From Ulvibacterium sp. (lineage in GTDB: Bacteria; Bacteroidota; Bacteroidia; Flavobacteriales; Flavobacteriaceae), in NCBI RefSeq assembly GCF_028285715.1, contig NZ_JANQOO010000005.1, forward strand, positions 1-64,000: DNA of 64,000 nt. The letters are read 5' to 3'. The position numbers and the translations under genes were made by a program. Below are positions 10,745 through 18,504 of the stretch, in pieces (position 1 is the first letter of the stretch; every line of letters begins with the position of its first letter). The notes under the pieces were generated by a model. It did not search any database. It was not told the origin of the DNA and was given only the letters and a program-made list of their open reading frames with translations.

Positions 10745-11194
10745 ATGGGCCTACAGGAACAGGTAATGGAACAAATGAAAGCAGCTATGAAATCCAAGGA
10801 TTCAGTGGCTTTGGAATCCCTTAGAGCGATTAAATCGGCCTTGTTATTGGCACAGACCGAAAGTGGGGCAGGGGGCAATCTCACCGAGGCCGATGAAATT
10901 AAGCTGGTGCAAAAATTAGTGAAACAACGCAAGGATAGCGCTTCCATTTATAAGGAACAGGGCAGGGCCGATTTGGCGGAACCCGAACTGGCCCAGGCTG
11001 CCGTTATTGAACAGTTTCTTCCAGAACAACTAACTGAGGAGGAAATTGAAAAGGTAGTGGTGCAAACGATAGATGCCATAGGTGCGTCGGGGATGAAGGA
11101 CATGGGGAAGGTGATGGGAATGGTTTCCAAGGAATTGGCCGGACAGGCGGACGGAAAAACTATTTCTACCATAGTGAAAAATAAGTTATCTTAG
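10745..11194 (+). CDS. GatB/YqeY domain-containing protein
   Basis: 149 residues, the usual YqeY length. It begins with a helical segment (EQVMEQMKAAMKSKDSVAL) and the family signature LRAIKSALL, followed by the helical region EEIEKVV...MGKVMGMVSKELAGQADGK that resembles the tail domain of GatB. YqeY proteins are thought to have a role around tRNA-dependent amidation, but the function is not established. In Bacteroidota it commonly sits right after ftsZ, as here. It has its own candidate promoter behind the ftsZ terminator. Confidence 0.9.
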   Translation: MGLQEQVMEQMKAAMKSKDSVALESLRAIKSALLLAQTESGAGGNLTEADEIKLVQKLVKQRKDSASIYKEQGRADLAEPELAQAAVIEQFLPEQLTEEEIEKVVVQTIDAIGASGMKDMGKVMGMVSKELAGQADGKTISTIVKNKLS

Positions 11195-11224
11195 CGCGCT
11201 TTTAAGGGTGTATTATATCACTTT

Positions 11225-11298
11225 GGCCGCGTAGTTCAACTGGATAGAATATCAGATTTCGGCTCTGAGGGTTGGGGGTTCGAATCCTCCCGCGGTCA
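11225..11298 (+). tRNA. tRNA-Arg (anticodon UCG)
   Basis: The acceptor stem GGCCGCG (11225-11231) pairs with CGCGGTC (11291-11297), with discriminator A. The anticodon stem TCAGA/TCTGA encloses loop TTTCGGC, giving anticodon TCG (reads CGA/CGN arginine codons). The T-arm GGGGG-TTCGAAT-CCTCC is intact. CCA is not encoded. The 3' part is the attachment site of the downstream island, so the present 3' end came with the element and keeps the tRNA whole. Confidence 0.95.
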
Positions 11299-11299
11299 C
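11278..11299 (+). repeat. attL: 22-bp direct repeat at the tRNA 3' end
   Basis: The 22 bases from the T-arm through the acceptor 3' strand are repeated exactly at 30745-30766. This is the usual footprint of a tyrosine integrase acting on a tRNA gene. The copy here lies inside the functional tRNA. Confidence 0.93.
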
Positions 11300-11305
11300 T
11301 AGTTA

Positions 11306-11342
11306 AAAACCCAACCATTTTAAAATCAAATGGTTGGGTTTT
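11306..11342 (+). terminator. Terminator just inside attL (tRNA-Arg terminator supplied by the island)
   Basis: A 15-bp perfect stem (11306-11320 with 11328-11342) around a 7-base loop, ending in T residues. It replaces the displaced native tRNA terminator, which appears to survive at 30794. Confidence 0.85.
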
Positions 11343-11383
11343 GTGCTCTTGTTTTTTAGTCGATATTTAGCCAATTTTTTCTC

Positions 11384-12349
11384 ATGAAAGAACTTCATAA
11401 GTACGACTCTTACGATTTCGAATTTTTGCAATCATTAATTGACAATAAAATTGAAGAGGGTCTCAATCTTGAATTTAAGTCAGGTGAAGCGTTGCAGAAG
11501 ACTCCCAGGAACAAAAAGGAAATCTCAAAGGATATTGCGGCAATGGCCAATTCCAATGGTGGGCTAATTATTTATGGTCTACTTGAAAAGGATAATGTTG
11601 CTGACAGTTTTGTATATGTAGATGGGAATTCTTTTACCAAAGAATCGTTAGAACAAATTATTAGTTCGACTATAAAAAGACTTATTCCAAACTTGAAAAT
11701 TTTCCCGATAAGGAAGGATGATGATATAAGTAAGTCCATATATATTGTACAGATTCCGGAAAGTTCGGAATCACCACATATGAGCGTTGATAAGAGATTC
11801 TATTTAAGAAATAATTTTGGTGTTGCCCCGATGGAGGAATACCAGGTCCGGAATCTTTATGAAAAGAAATCAAGCGCAAAGGTTATATTATCTGCATTAG
11901 GATTATATATTCATCCGGAAGAGGGAGATGTTGATGAAACTAGACTTCAGGTTGTTGTAAGCATCAAGAATGTTGGTGAGACAATGACAAAAGAGTACAG
12001 GGCTAATATTATTTTTAATGGATTATTCGAGTTCGTAAATATTACTTGGGAGGCCATAGGACAGGGAAAAAATTATTCTTCAACGACTACTCCCGGAATA
12101 GGAATCAAAATTACAAACGAACTTCCAACTACAATTTATCCATCTGAGGAGTTGGATGTCATTGGTATAAATCTGGATGTTAAAACAAAGCATTTAGAGG
12201 CATTTATCGAGAAGATGGAATTATCCGCTCTGTTGTATTTTAACAATGAAAGTTCCATTCGGGAATATACGGGTACTGGGAGGGATAGACTGCTAAAGGA
12301 TTTAAAAAATAAAGAAGGGGTCTTTTCTTTCTTAAGACATGATATATGA
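11384..12349 (+). CDS. AlbA_2/Schlafen-type putative nucleic-acid-binding protein
   Basis: 321 residues. Residues about 20-140 match the AlbA_2 (divergent AAA_4, Schlafen core) pattern: LEFKSGEAL, then ISKDIAAMANSNGGLIIYGL, then PHMSVDKRFYLRNNFGVAPM near the end of the domain. The C-terminal half is beta-rich with no motif I recognise. Members of this superfamily are proposed to bind or cut RNA and turn up in regulators and antiphage genes; no role can be proved here. It is the first gene inside attL, reads + and is insulated by terminators on both sides. That position is typical of a passenger gene. Confidence 0.7.
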   Translation: MKELHKYDSYDFEFLQSLIDNKIEEGLNLEFKSGEALQKTPRNKKEISKDIAAMANSNGGLIIYGLLEKDNVADSFVYVDGNSFTKESLEQIISSTIKRLIPNLKIFPIRKDDDISKSIYIVQIPESSESPHMSVDKRFYLRNNFGVAPMEEYQVRNLYEKKSSAKVILSALGLYIHPEEGDVDETRLQVVVSIKNVGETMTKEYRANIIFNGLFEFVNITWEAIGQGKNYSSTTTPGIGIKITNELPTTIYPSEELDVIGINLDVKTKHLEAFIEKMELSALLYFNNESSIREYTGTGRDRLLKDLKNKEGVFSFLRHDI

Positions 12350-12353
12350 CAAA

Positions 12354-12377
12354 ACCCGCTACATTTCTGCAGCGGGT
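12354..12377 (-). terminator. Hairpin terminator between convergent genes
   Basis: ACCCGCT (12354-12360) pairs with AGCGGGT (12371-12377). Read on the - strand it is followed by TTTT, fitting the end of the tail operon; it also lies right after the AlbA_2 stop. Confidence 0.65.
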
Positions 12378-12413
12378 CGGAGATAAACTCAAATAAAAAT
12401 CAAAATTCGAAGT

Positions 12414-13076
12414 TTAGTTTTTTAGTCTTCTATCTACTTCATCGTAAAATTCTTTCGCCTCTAATTTAGAATAGTAATCTTCTTTCGGGACTGGTAAAAC
12501 GTAATGGTCTTCGTCAAGGGTCTTTTCATTTTTATTGAACAACTTTAATTTTTTATCTATATCTCCGTAAAATTGTTGTATCTCCAGGCTCATATATCTG
12601 TCATAGGTAAGACGCGATAGGATACCATCTCTTAATTTCCACTTATCAATATGTCCAAGTTCATAGTGTTTTATCCATTCATCGTTCTTTGCGCGCTCCA
12701 TTGCAACACCTAGGCTAAATACTTCGCTATATACTTGTGGAAAGGCTTCTTTTATCTGTTCGTGATTCATCAATTCAATATTCATTTTACTAATAGTTTG
12801 TTTTGGCGGATCAGAGATATCCTGCAACGAAGGTTTATCAATGTTTTCTGAACAACAGAGGTTTGCCGAGTTCGAACCAATTTCCTTTATATTCTTGGGC
12901 AGTTTTTCAAGGACTTCCTCTGACAATTCATCTCGGGAATAGGACATCTCGTAGACATGATCCCTGTTATATTTATGATGAAGTTTTGTCTGTGGATCAT
13001 AATAAAAATAAACCCCTTGACCAATATCGTACTTAAGAGACCGGCTAATAACTTCTGTGGGTAAACTTAAGAACAT
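12414..13076 (-). CDS. Uncharacterised protein of the tail operon, with a possible prohead protease/scaffold-like segment
   Basis: 220 residues, hydrophilic, no signal peptide. A segment at about 100-140 (INHEQ-like helix with VYSEVFSLGVAMERAKNDEWIKH) resembles the helical tail often found after phage head-maturation protease domains (HPELY...G...ERAR pattern). The protease domain itself is absent and the N-terminal 90 residues match nothing I know. It begins 12 bp after the tape-measure stop, so it is in the tail transcription unit and probably phage-derived. It could be a truncated or rearranged structural gene. Confidence 0.5.
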   Translation of the reverse strand: MFLSLPTEVISRSLKYDIGQGVYFYYDPQTKLHHKYNRDHVYEMSYSRDELSEEVLEKLPKNIKEIGSNSANLCCSENIDKPSLQDISDPPKQTISKMNIELMNHEQIKEAFPQVYSEVFSLGVAMERAKNDEWIKHYELGHIDKWKLRDGILSRLTYDRYMSLEIQQFYGDIDKKLKLFNKNEKTLDEDHYVLPVPKEDYYSKLEAKEFYDEVDRRLKN

Positions 13077-13088
13077 AAATAAGATTTT

Positions 13089-14873
13089 TTAGAATGCCCC
13101 TTGTGTACTGGTTACTTTAACTGGAATCGGTGTATCCCTGCTGGAAGTTGATTGCACCATTTTTCCAGGGTCATTAAGGTTTATATTCAGAGATCCTTTC
13201 ATAGTACTTTCCCTTAATTCTTCAATTTTATTAGCCGTAGTTACCTGAGGTCCATCAACCGGTTTTAGGGAATCTCTCACTTCTACATCTCCTGTTAGAT
13301 TAGCTAATCTGCCCAAAGCTCCTTTGGCCATATCTCCGAGTTCACCAGGGATTTTAGAAGCCATTTCTAGCATAATACGCATTGGTGCCAGGATAAACTT
13401 TAAAATAGATTGTCCGATATCCCGAAAAAATCCCATGAAGTCAAACTCCTGAAACCACTCCACTAGATTGTTCCATGCATCACCAATCCATGATGTAAAC
13501 TTTCCCCATTGCTTGGAAAACCATGCCGTGATCTTATCCCAATTTTTGAATGCCAATACAATCAATGCTATAGCAGCTATGACTGCCAATATCGGCCATG
13601 TAACCGACCACACCGTAGCCGCCAACGCCGCATTTGCAGGTACCGCCAACCAAGCCGCAGCCGTGGCTATACCTTGGTAAACCGCATAAGTGAACATGGC
13701 TCCTTTCATAGCAACGAACATGGCTAAAAGACCAATACCAATGTTCGTGAAAGTTTCTATATTATCCCCCAGAAAACCTAATGAGCCCTTGACAAAATCA
13801 ATGGCATCACCCGTGTTAGTGGCCTCTATCACGTTATTAGTAAAAGCGTTCCTTAATTCTCCGAGTCTGTTCTTTAGTGTGTTGGAATTTATAATGGCTG
13901 CTTTTTGGGCTTCACTAGTACCGGTTACACCCTTAGTAAATTCTTTGTATACCTCGATGTTGTTTAACAAAGTTCTGCCTACCGAAACATTTTCTGCTCC
14001 AAAGGTTTTTGTAATAAATGCATCTTTTTCTCGAGCAGAGGATAGTTTATCAATACGCATTCGAGCCTCTTCCAGGGCATTATTTATGTTAAACTGACCA
14101 CTTGCATAACCCATACCTGCTTTCTGTAGTTTTAAGGTAACACCTCTCAATTTAGTACCTGCCTCAGAACCGAAAATAGAAAACTTGCCCAACGTCTGTA
14201 TCAGACCAACGGACTCCTCTAAGGTAATGTTTGCCCCAGCTGCAACCGAACCATAATTTTTGAAAGCCTCGGCTGTTTGGGTTATACTAGCCGATCCTAC
14301 CGCCTGACCGGCAGCAAGTACGTTTATTGTCCTATCGGCATGTTCGGCACCAAATGAAAATTGGTTCATGATACCAACAAGATTCTCGGCCGATGTTCCC
14401 AAGTCATCTTTAGAGGCTTTGCTTAACGTAATTGTAGCTTTTGAAACTTGTGAAATTCCCTTTTCGGTTTCGGCGAACTTAGCGTTCAGGCCGGCTATTT
14501 TTTCATAAGATGCCACTACATCTATGGCGCTTTTTTTTGTGTCTTTGGCAACTTTGAAAATACTTTTCTCATAGTTAGCAAACTCCTTGTCGTTTAAATC
14601 ACTTACTATTGTCCTGAACTGTGCCAAGGCATCACCGTATTCTACTACATCATTACCAGCATTGTAAAAAAGAGTGCCTAGCCCTACACCGATTGCGAGT
14701 TGTGATAGCCGGCCCATTTGCTTGAAAGTCCGGTTCAATTTATGATCAAAGCGTTTAATGTGGCCGATACCATTACTGGCCATATTTCCCACGTTTCTTC
14801 CCATGCCCTTTACTACATGGCTAAATTTGTCAACAGCCGTAAATTGTGCGGGTATTTTAATTGTTGCCGACAT
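13089..14873 (-). CDS. Phage tail tape measure protein (TP901-type)
   Basis: 594 residues. The N-terminal core (about 60-340) has the TP901 tape-measure pattern: FRTIVSDLNDKEFANYEKS, then LSKASKDDLGTSAENLVGIM, SITQTAEAFKNYGSVAAGA and FGSEAGTKLRGVTLKLQ. A hydrophobic block follows at about 375-440, then an aromatic-rich helical region (WDKITAWFSKQWGKF). Such proteins set tail length in siphoviruses and myoviruses and exit with the DNA. At under 600 residues it predicts a short tail or an internally shortened gene. It overlaps the preceding chaperone ORF by 17 bp, the classic chaperone-then-tape-measure order. Confidence 0.9.
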   Translation of the reverse strand: MSATIKIPAQFTAVDKFSHVVKGMGRNVGNMASNGIGHIKRFDHKLNRTFKQMGRLSQLAIGVGLGTLFYNAGNDVVEYGDALAQFRTIVSDLNDKEFANYEKSIFKVAKDTKKSAIDVVASYEKIAGLNAKFAETEKGISQVSKATITLSKASKDDLGTSAENLVGIMNQFSFGAEHADRTINVLAAGQAVGSASITQTAEAFKNYGSVAAGANITLEESVGLIQTLGKFSIFGSEAGTKLRGVTLKLQKAGMGYASGQFNINNALEEARMRIDKLSSAREKDAFITKTFGAENVSVGRTLLNNIEVYKEFTKGVTGTSEAQKAAIINSNTLKNRLGELRNAFTNNVIEATNTGDAIDFVKGSLGFLGDNIETFTNIGIGLLAMFVAMKGAMFTYAVYQGIATAAAWLAVPANAALAATVWSVTWPILAVIAAIALIVLAFKNWDKITAWFSKQWGKFTSWIGDAWNNLVEWFQEFDFMGFFRDIGQSILKFILAPMRIMLEMASKIPGELGDMAKGALGRLANLTGDVEVRDSLKPVDGPQVTTANKIEELRESTMKGSLNINLNDPGKMVQSTSSRDTPIPVKVTSTQGAF

Positions 14874-15057
14874 TGGTTTCTTTCGCTAGTTTTTCTTGTT
14901 CTTTGGCATCATTGTACCAATACAAAAGGCCATGGTGGTCTAAATCATCGATATATAATTTATCGATCGTTTCGGGCGGCCAATGGGTGTATCTTACAAC
15001 TGATACTATCATTGCCTTTAAATTGTCAACTGACCACCCTTCTAAAAAACCGAACAT
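14857..15057 (-). CDS. Tail assembly chaperone, second frame (GT-like extension)
   Basis: 66 codons in the -1 frame relative to the upstream chaperone ORF, overlapping it by 16 bp and running into the tape-measure start. In long-tailed phages the gene just before the tape measure is expressed partly as a frameshift fusion (lambda G and GT). The overlap holds a run of six T's on the coding strand directly before the upstream stop, fitting that mechanism. The ATG at 15057 could alternatively start a separate small protein. A fusion through the slip would be about 205 residues. Confidence 0.7.
   Translation of the reverse strand: MFGFLEGWSVDNLKAMIVSVVRYTHWPPETIDKLYIDDLDHHGLLYWYNDAKEQEKLAKETNVGNN
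15042..15051 (-). promoter_or_regulatory. Candidate -1 ribosomal frameshift site (T6 then TAG)
   Basis: On the coding strand the first frame reads TCG GTT TTT TAG. A -1 slip of tRNA-Phe on the six T's (15044-15049) enters the second frame at TTA GAA. It is not a perfect X XXY YYZ heptamer, because the first codon would mispair, so P-site slippage at the stop is the more likely form. Confidence 0.5.
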
Positions 15058-15473
15058 AACTGATTGATGGTATCATAGTCCTCTTTGCCCAATTTGTCTA
15101 TTTCACCAGAGCTCAAACCGGTTACGTAGGACAAGAATTTGAGAACGTACTTTGCCTGTTGGGTCTGAATGTTGATACCATCCATAATGCGAGCCTGATC
15201 ACTAGGTTTTACCCTGGTCCGGAAGGCAACGTTGTACACTCCAAGCTCCTTATCTTTAGTCTCGGTTTCTATTGGTTCGCGTAGGGTCAGCTTTGGTCCC
15301 GCATCCTCAAATACTAAAAAGCCATCCATGATAGCATCGATTATATTTGGATATTCATCAAGGATTCTATCATTGGTCATTTGACCTTTTCGAAATTCTC
15401 TTTTCTTATACTTTTTTAAGAACACCGAAAGTTCATCTATGGCCATTTCTTCAGATACTGCTGGTTTTTTCAT
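15042..15473 (-). CDS. Tail assembly chaperone, first frame (G-like)
   Basis: 143 residues: a Lys/Glu-rich N-terminus, a central beta segment (YNVAFRTRVKPSDQARIMDG) and a helical C-terminus ending LCSVF. Family membership is inferred from size, position directly before the tape measure, and the overlapping second frame. The chaperone would bind the tape measure and recruit major tail protein. No major tail protein gene is found upstream. A 28-bp palindromic operator-like block shared with 27.4 kb lies about 83 bp upstream of the start. Confidence 0.65.
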   Translation of the reverse strand: MKKPAVSEEMAIDELSVFLKKYKKREFRKGQMTNDRILDEYPNIIDAIMDGFLVFEDAGPKLTLREPIETETKDKELGVYNVAFRTRVKPSDQARIMDGINIQTQQAKYVLKFLSYVTGLSSGEIDKLGKEDYDTINQLCSVF

Positions 15474-15968
15474 TCTTACTATTTAATGATTTTTGTGCTG
15501 AGTTTTTAACTGATTAAGCAAGACAAATATTAATATTTGCTAGATGAACTCCCTGATTGAACCGGTTCATTTTTGGTTCAAATACTTTCTGAATGGATTA
15601 AAAAGACTGTTTTTGCTCAAATCAGCCTGAAGGATGTTCTATCGATATGGCCATCATTTAGTGTTAGTTACTTTATGGGTTTTTACTAAATGATAGGGTG
15701 TGGCGAAACCATTTTCCTGTCATTGAAATACTGTTTGCCAAATCCATTGATATGGTGCCGGTACATATCGTCATTGGTAACGTTTAGGGTAGTTTGCCCT
15801 GTACACCATAATGTTCCTCCAATCGCTTTCGTTTTGTTGCCAATGCTGCTGAATAACACATAGGTACAATGTAGCAAAACCCGGGGATTAAGAAAACTCC
15901 CAGATCGATCGAATGAATTTATCCCGGACTATGTTAAAGTCCCGTAGCGGATTGAATTCTTTTCTAAA
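15474..15968. other. About 500 bp with no convincing gene; probable decayed phage DNA
   Basis: It contains the 28-bp operator-like block at 15556-15583. A - strand 63-codon frame at 15686-15877 (with GTLWCTGQTTL and GFGKQYFND) may be the C-terminal remnant of a lost phage gene, but no family is recognised. Nothing else is supported. Confidence 0.4.
15556..15583. promoter_or_regulatory. Operator-like 28-bp block, copy A (upstream of tail operon)
   Basis: The block contains the palindrome TGAACCGGTTCA and a second GGTTCAA half-site. The same 28 bases recur with two changes at 27410-27437, upstream of the HTH gene. Both copies lie 50-85 bp upstream of a - strand gene and in the same orientation, suggesting one regulator controls both units. 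Confidence 0.6.
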
Positions 15969-16002
15969 TTAGGATAATATCCAATAATTAGGATGATATC
16001 CA
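15969..16002. repeat. Two 15-bp near-palindromic direct repeats abutting a start codon
   Basis: TTAGGATAATATCCA (15969-15983) and TTAGGATGATATCCA (15988-16002) differ at one base, and each is itself nearly palindromic (GGAT..ATCC). They are 19 bp apart start to start, and the second ends on the A of the ATG at 16002. The spacing fits two operator sites, perhaps for autoregulation. Confidence 0.55.
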
Positions 16003-16268
16003 TGAAATATACCCTCTATCTATCCAAACTCATAAAGGCACGTGGTATGCCCAATATGACATTGGAGCAGTACCAGACGACAATGAACGTAGTATCATTG
16101 GAGAACCGGATTATGGGGATTATAAAGACCAGGGGGAAGATCGAGGGCTCCAAACATTCAGGTCAACTCGATTATCTGATATATCTGGAAGGGAAGAAAT
16201 TGGCCAAATTGACCGATAATATGCCCGAAAAGGATTTTTGGGAACACCTATTGGCCAAGGGAACATAA
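16002..16268 (+). CDS. Small uncharacterised protein (88 aa)
   Basis: Starts at the ATG at 16002 (MKYTLYLSKL), which sits right after the repeat pair; an in-frame ATG nine bases upstream falls inside the repeat and is less likely. It is basic and mostly helical (LEQYQTTMNVVSLENRIMGIIKTRGK), with no signal peptide or membrane span. I do not recognise a family. The operator-like repeats at its start suggest tight control, as for a regulator or a toxin-antitoxin component, but this is inference. Confidence 0.5.
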   Translation: MKYTLYLSKLIKARGMPNMTLEQYQTTMNVVSLENRIMGIIKTRGKIEGSKHSGQLDYLIYLEGKKLAKLTDNMPEKDFWEHLLAKGT

Positions 16269-16463
16269 TATGGTGGGAATTTCGTTGGTTTTTGCCGTTG
16301 TCAGTGATATAGGAAAATACACCTATAGGCCCAAGCTTTTTAGAGGTTGGAGGATTGTTAACTATAGATGTAAATTCTGAAGTTTTACAATTTCTTTACC
16401 TATAATAAAACAAGATTTTAACAAGGATTTGGTATTTTTAGTAGTTACAAAAGGCCAATATCC

Positions 16464-17516
16464 ATGAAAGAATTATTTGTTTTTTTTGCAATTTGTTGTG
16501 TGTTTCAAAGCTGTGTTACACTTAAGGAACATAATAAGGTAAAAGGAAATTTGAACGAACAAATTGGCAATAAACAGTCACAACTTGATAGTTTGAAGGC
16601 TGAATTAGACCTAAAATCAGATAAGTTAAAACAGTTAGGGAATTTAAAGGTGTCCAATGGAACCAGTAAGTCGGATGAAGTGAAAGCATTGTCATACAAA
16701 GATGATTATTCATGGGTTACATTAAAAAATCCGGAGCGTTATAAAAACTATTTAATTGGAGGACTTGGGATCATATGGCTTGAAGTCGGAAAGGATAGTT
16801 TAACCGAAGGAGGATTAATAAATTTAGATAGATATAACGCCAAAAGTGAAATAATAGATCAAGGGGATATCATTTTTAAATATTTTGTAAATAAAGAATT
16901 CAGTACGGAAATATCTGCTGTTTCCATGGTAACGGCTAGTATGGCCTCAAAAGATTATGCTAAATTAAACTATGAGATTCTAGGCACCTCACGACTGAAA
17001 ATACTACATGATTCAATTGAATCAATAGCAAAGAAATACAATGATAGATACAAAAATAAGGTTCGTGCTGTTTATCTATCTACTGGCTTCCATGTTAGGA
17101 AAATTTCGTTGCAGACCTACACGGAAATGCCAATAAAAACGGTGGCAACTTTTCCCGTAGCGAGTGTTAATGGCTACTTTTACCAGGAATCTGAAGGTGT
17201 AATTAATAATTGGTTTGTTGATGCAAAGTTAATCAATCTTTCCATTTTTGTGCCAAATGATGCACTAGTTCAGAAGAAGATTTTAGAAAAAGAACAAACT
17301 CCATATCAGTTTTTAATATCAATTTTCGGAAAAAACATTAAAAGTGAGGATTTGATGAAAGTTGCAAATTCCCCTGAATTATTAACCAAGGAAAACATTG
17401 AAGATTTAAAGAATCTACTTGGACATATCCAAATAAACGAAGCAAATGAATATAAACTCGATGTTTTAGGAAAATCACTTTTGGAAACGAAAACTGAACT
17501 TTTGAATAGAGATTAG
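16464..17516 (+). CDS. Uncharacterised coiled-coil lipoprotein
   Basis: 350 residues with a lipoprotein signal: MKELFVFFAICCVFQSC, lipobox cysteine at about 17. Residues about 25-55 form a predicted coiled coil (heptad-like LNEQIGNKQSQLDSLKAELDLKSDKLKQL). The rest is a mixed domain I do not recognise (MVTASMASKDYAKLNYEILGTSRLKI). It is likely exported and lipid-anchored. First of four same-strand, AT-rich island genes of unknown function. Confidence 0.6.
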   Translation: MKELFVFFAICCVFQSCVTLKEHNKVKGNLNEQIGNKQSQLDSLKAELDLKSDKLKQLGNLKVSNGTSKSDEVKALSYKDDYSWVTLKNPERYKNYLIGGLGIIWLEVGKDSLTEGGLINLDRYNAKSEIIDQGDIIFKYFVNKEFSTEISAVSMVTASMASKDYAKLNYEILGTSRLKILHDSIESIAKKYNDRYKNKVRAVYLSTGFHVRKISLQTYTEMPIKTVATFPVASVNGYFYQESEGVINNWFVDAKLINLSIFVPNDALVQKKILEKEQTPYQFLISIFGKNIKSEDLMKVANSPELLTKENIEDLKNLLGHIQINEANEYKLDVLGKSLLETKTELLNRD

Positions 17517-17553
17517 CAAAAAGAATGCAAGGAACCATTAAGTTTAATTGGGT

Positions 17554-18291
17554 ATGGGGGAAAATACAAGAAAATCGCCAATTGAAATACTGAGCGAATC
17601 CACCGGTGAAGGAGAATTACACGAGGCGGTTATCAAAGGCTCCATCGGCATTGTGCCTTTAATCGGCCCTCTGATGAATGAATTGTTGTTTGAAATTCCT
17701 AACAGGGTTCAACAAAAAAGAATTTATGAAACCGTAGAAATACTCAAAGAAAAGGTAAGTGCTCTGGAGAATAGCCAAATTAATGAGCAATATTTACAAG
17801 GTGAAGACTTCTACGACTTCAATAAAGATTTTTGGCGTAATTCTATGGACATCAGGGAAACACAACTAAGGAAGTCGCTGGCCAATATATTTGTTGATTC
17901 AATAGTTAACAAAGAGCATTATGAAACAAGTAACAATCGGCTATTTATGGATTTTCTCGTCAATGTTTCTTCAATTCAGTTAATCGTACTTAGGTTTATT
18001 AGGGATTCAAAGGAACTATTGGAAAGAATTGAGAGCTACGATAAATTTTACGAAAAATACAATAGCTATCCAAATAAAATCATAGTAACCAAGGATGTAT
18101 TTAAGTATTACTGCACAGACTTGATAAACAAAGGGCTGATTTCTACTGACGGTGAATTGAAAGGCTTTGGAGTCGGTGATTATATCCTCTATGATAATAG
18201 TTATGTCGAGCCATCAGTATTTACTACGGAATTAGGGAAAGAATTTATTAAGTATGTTATAAGTGGTACCCTCACAGATACTAAAAAATAA
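17554..18291 (+). CDS. Uncharacterised cytoplasmic protein (245 aa)
   Basis: Starts at the ATG at 17554 (MGENTRKSPIEIL); a TTG six bases earlier is the only upstream alternative. The N-terminus has a Gly/Pro hydrophobic segment (GSIGIVPLIGPLMNELL, about 27-43), then a helical stretch VEILKEKVSALENS and a mostly helical remainder. The pattern of a short pore-like hydrophobic segment followed by helices recalls DUF4393-type proteins, a weak similarity. It lies 37 bp after the lipoprotein gene, probably co-transcribed. Confidence 0.5.
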   Translation: MGENTRKSPIEILSESTGEGELHEAVIKGSIGIVPLIGPLMNELLFEIPNRVQQKRIYETVEILKEKVSALENSQINEQYLQGEDFYDFNKDFWRNSMDIRETQLRKSLANIFVDSIVNKEHYETSNNRLFMDFLVNVSSIQLIVLRFIRDSKELLERIESYDKFYEKYNSYPNKIIVTKDVFKYYCTDLINKGLISTDGELKGFGVGDYILYDNSYVEPSVFTTELGKEFIKYVISGTLTDTKK

Positions 18292-18504
18292 ATTAACGAT
18301 TACTACCACTCCTACAAAATCTTAAGGACCAAACATTTCGGTCACCCTTACCGAATTTGATTTGAGCGAAAATACACCTATAGACCAAAGAAGGAACTAG
18401 CATAGCACTCAAGGATTTCTTATCTTGTTTGAATATTATACAAGCGGAACTTTTTCATGACCTAAATTTTAAGTTATGAATAAAAGTTTAGTAGTAGGTT
18501 TAAA

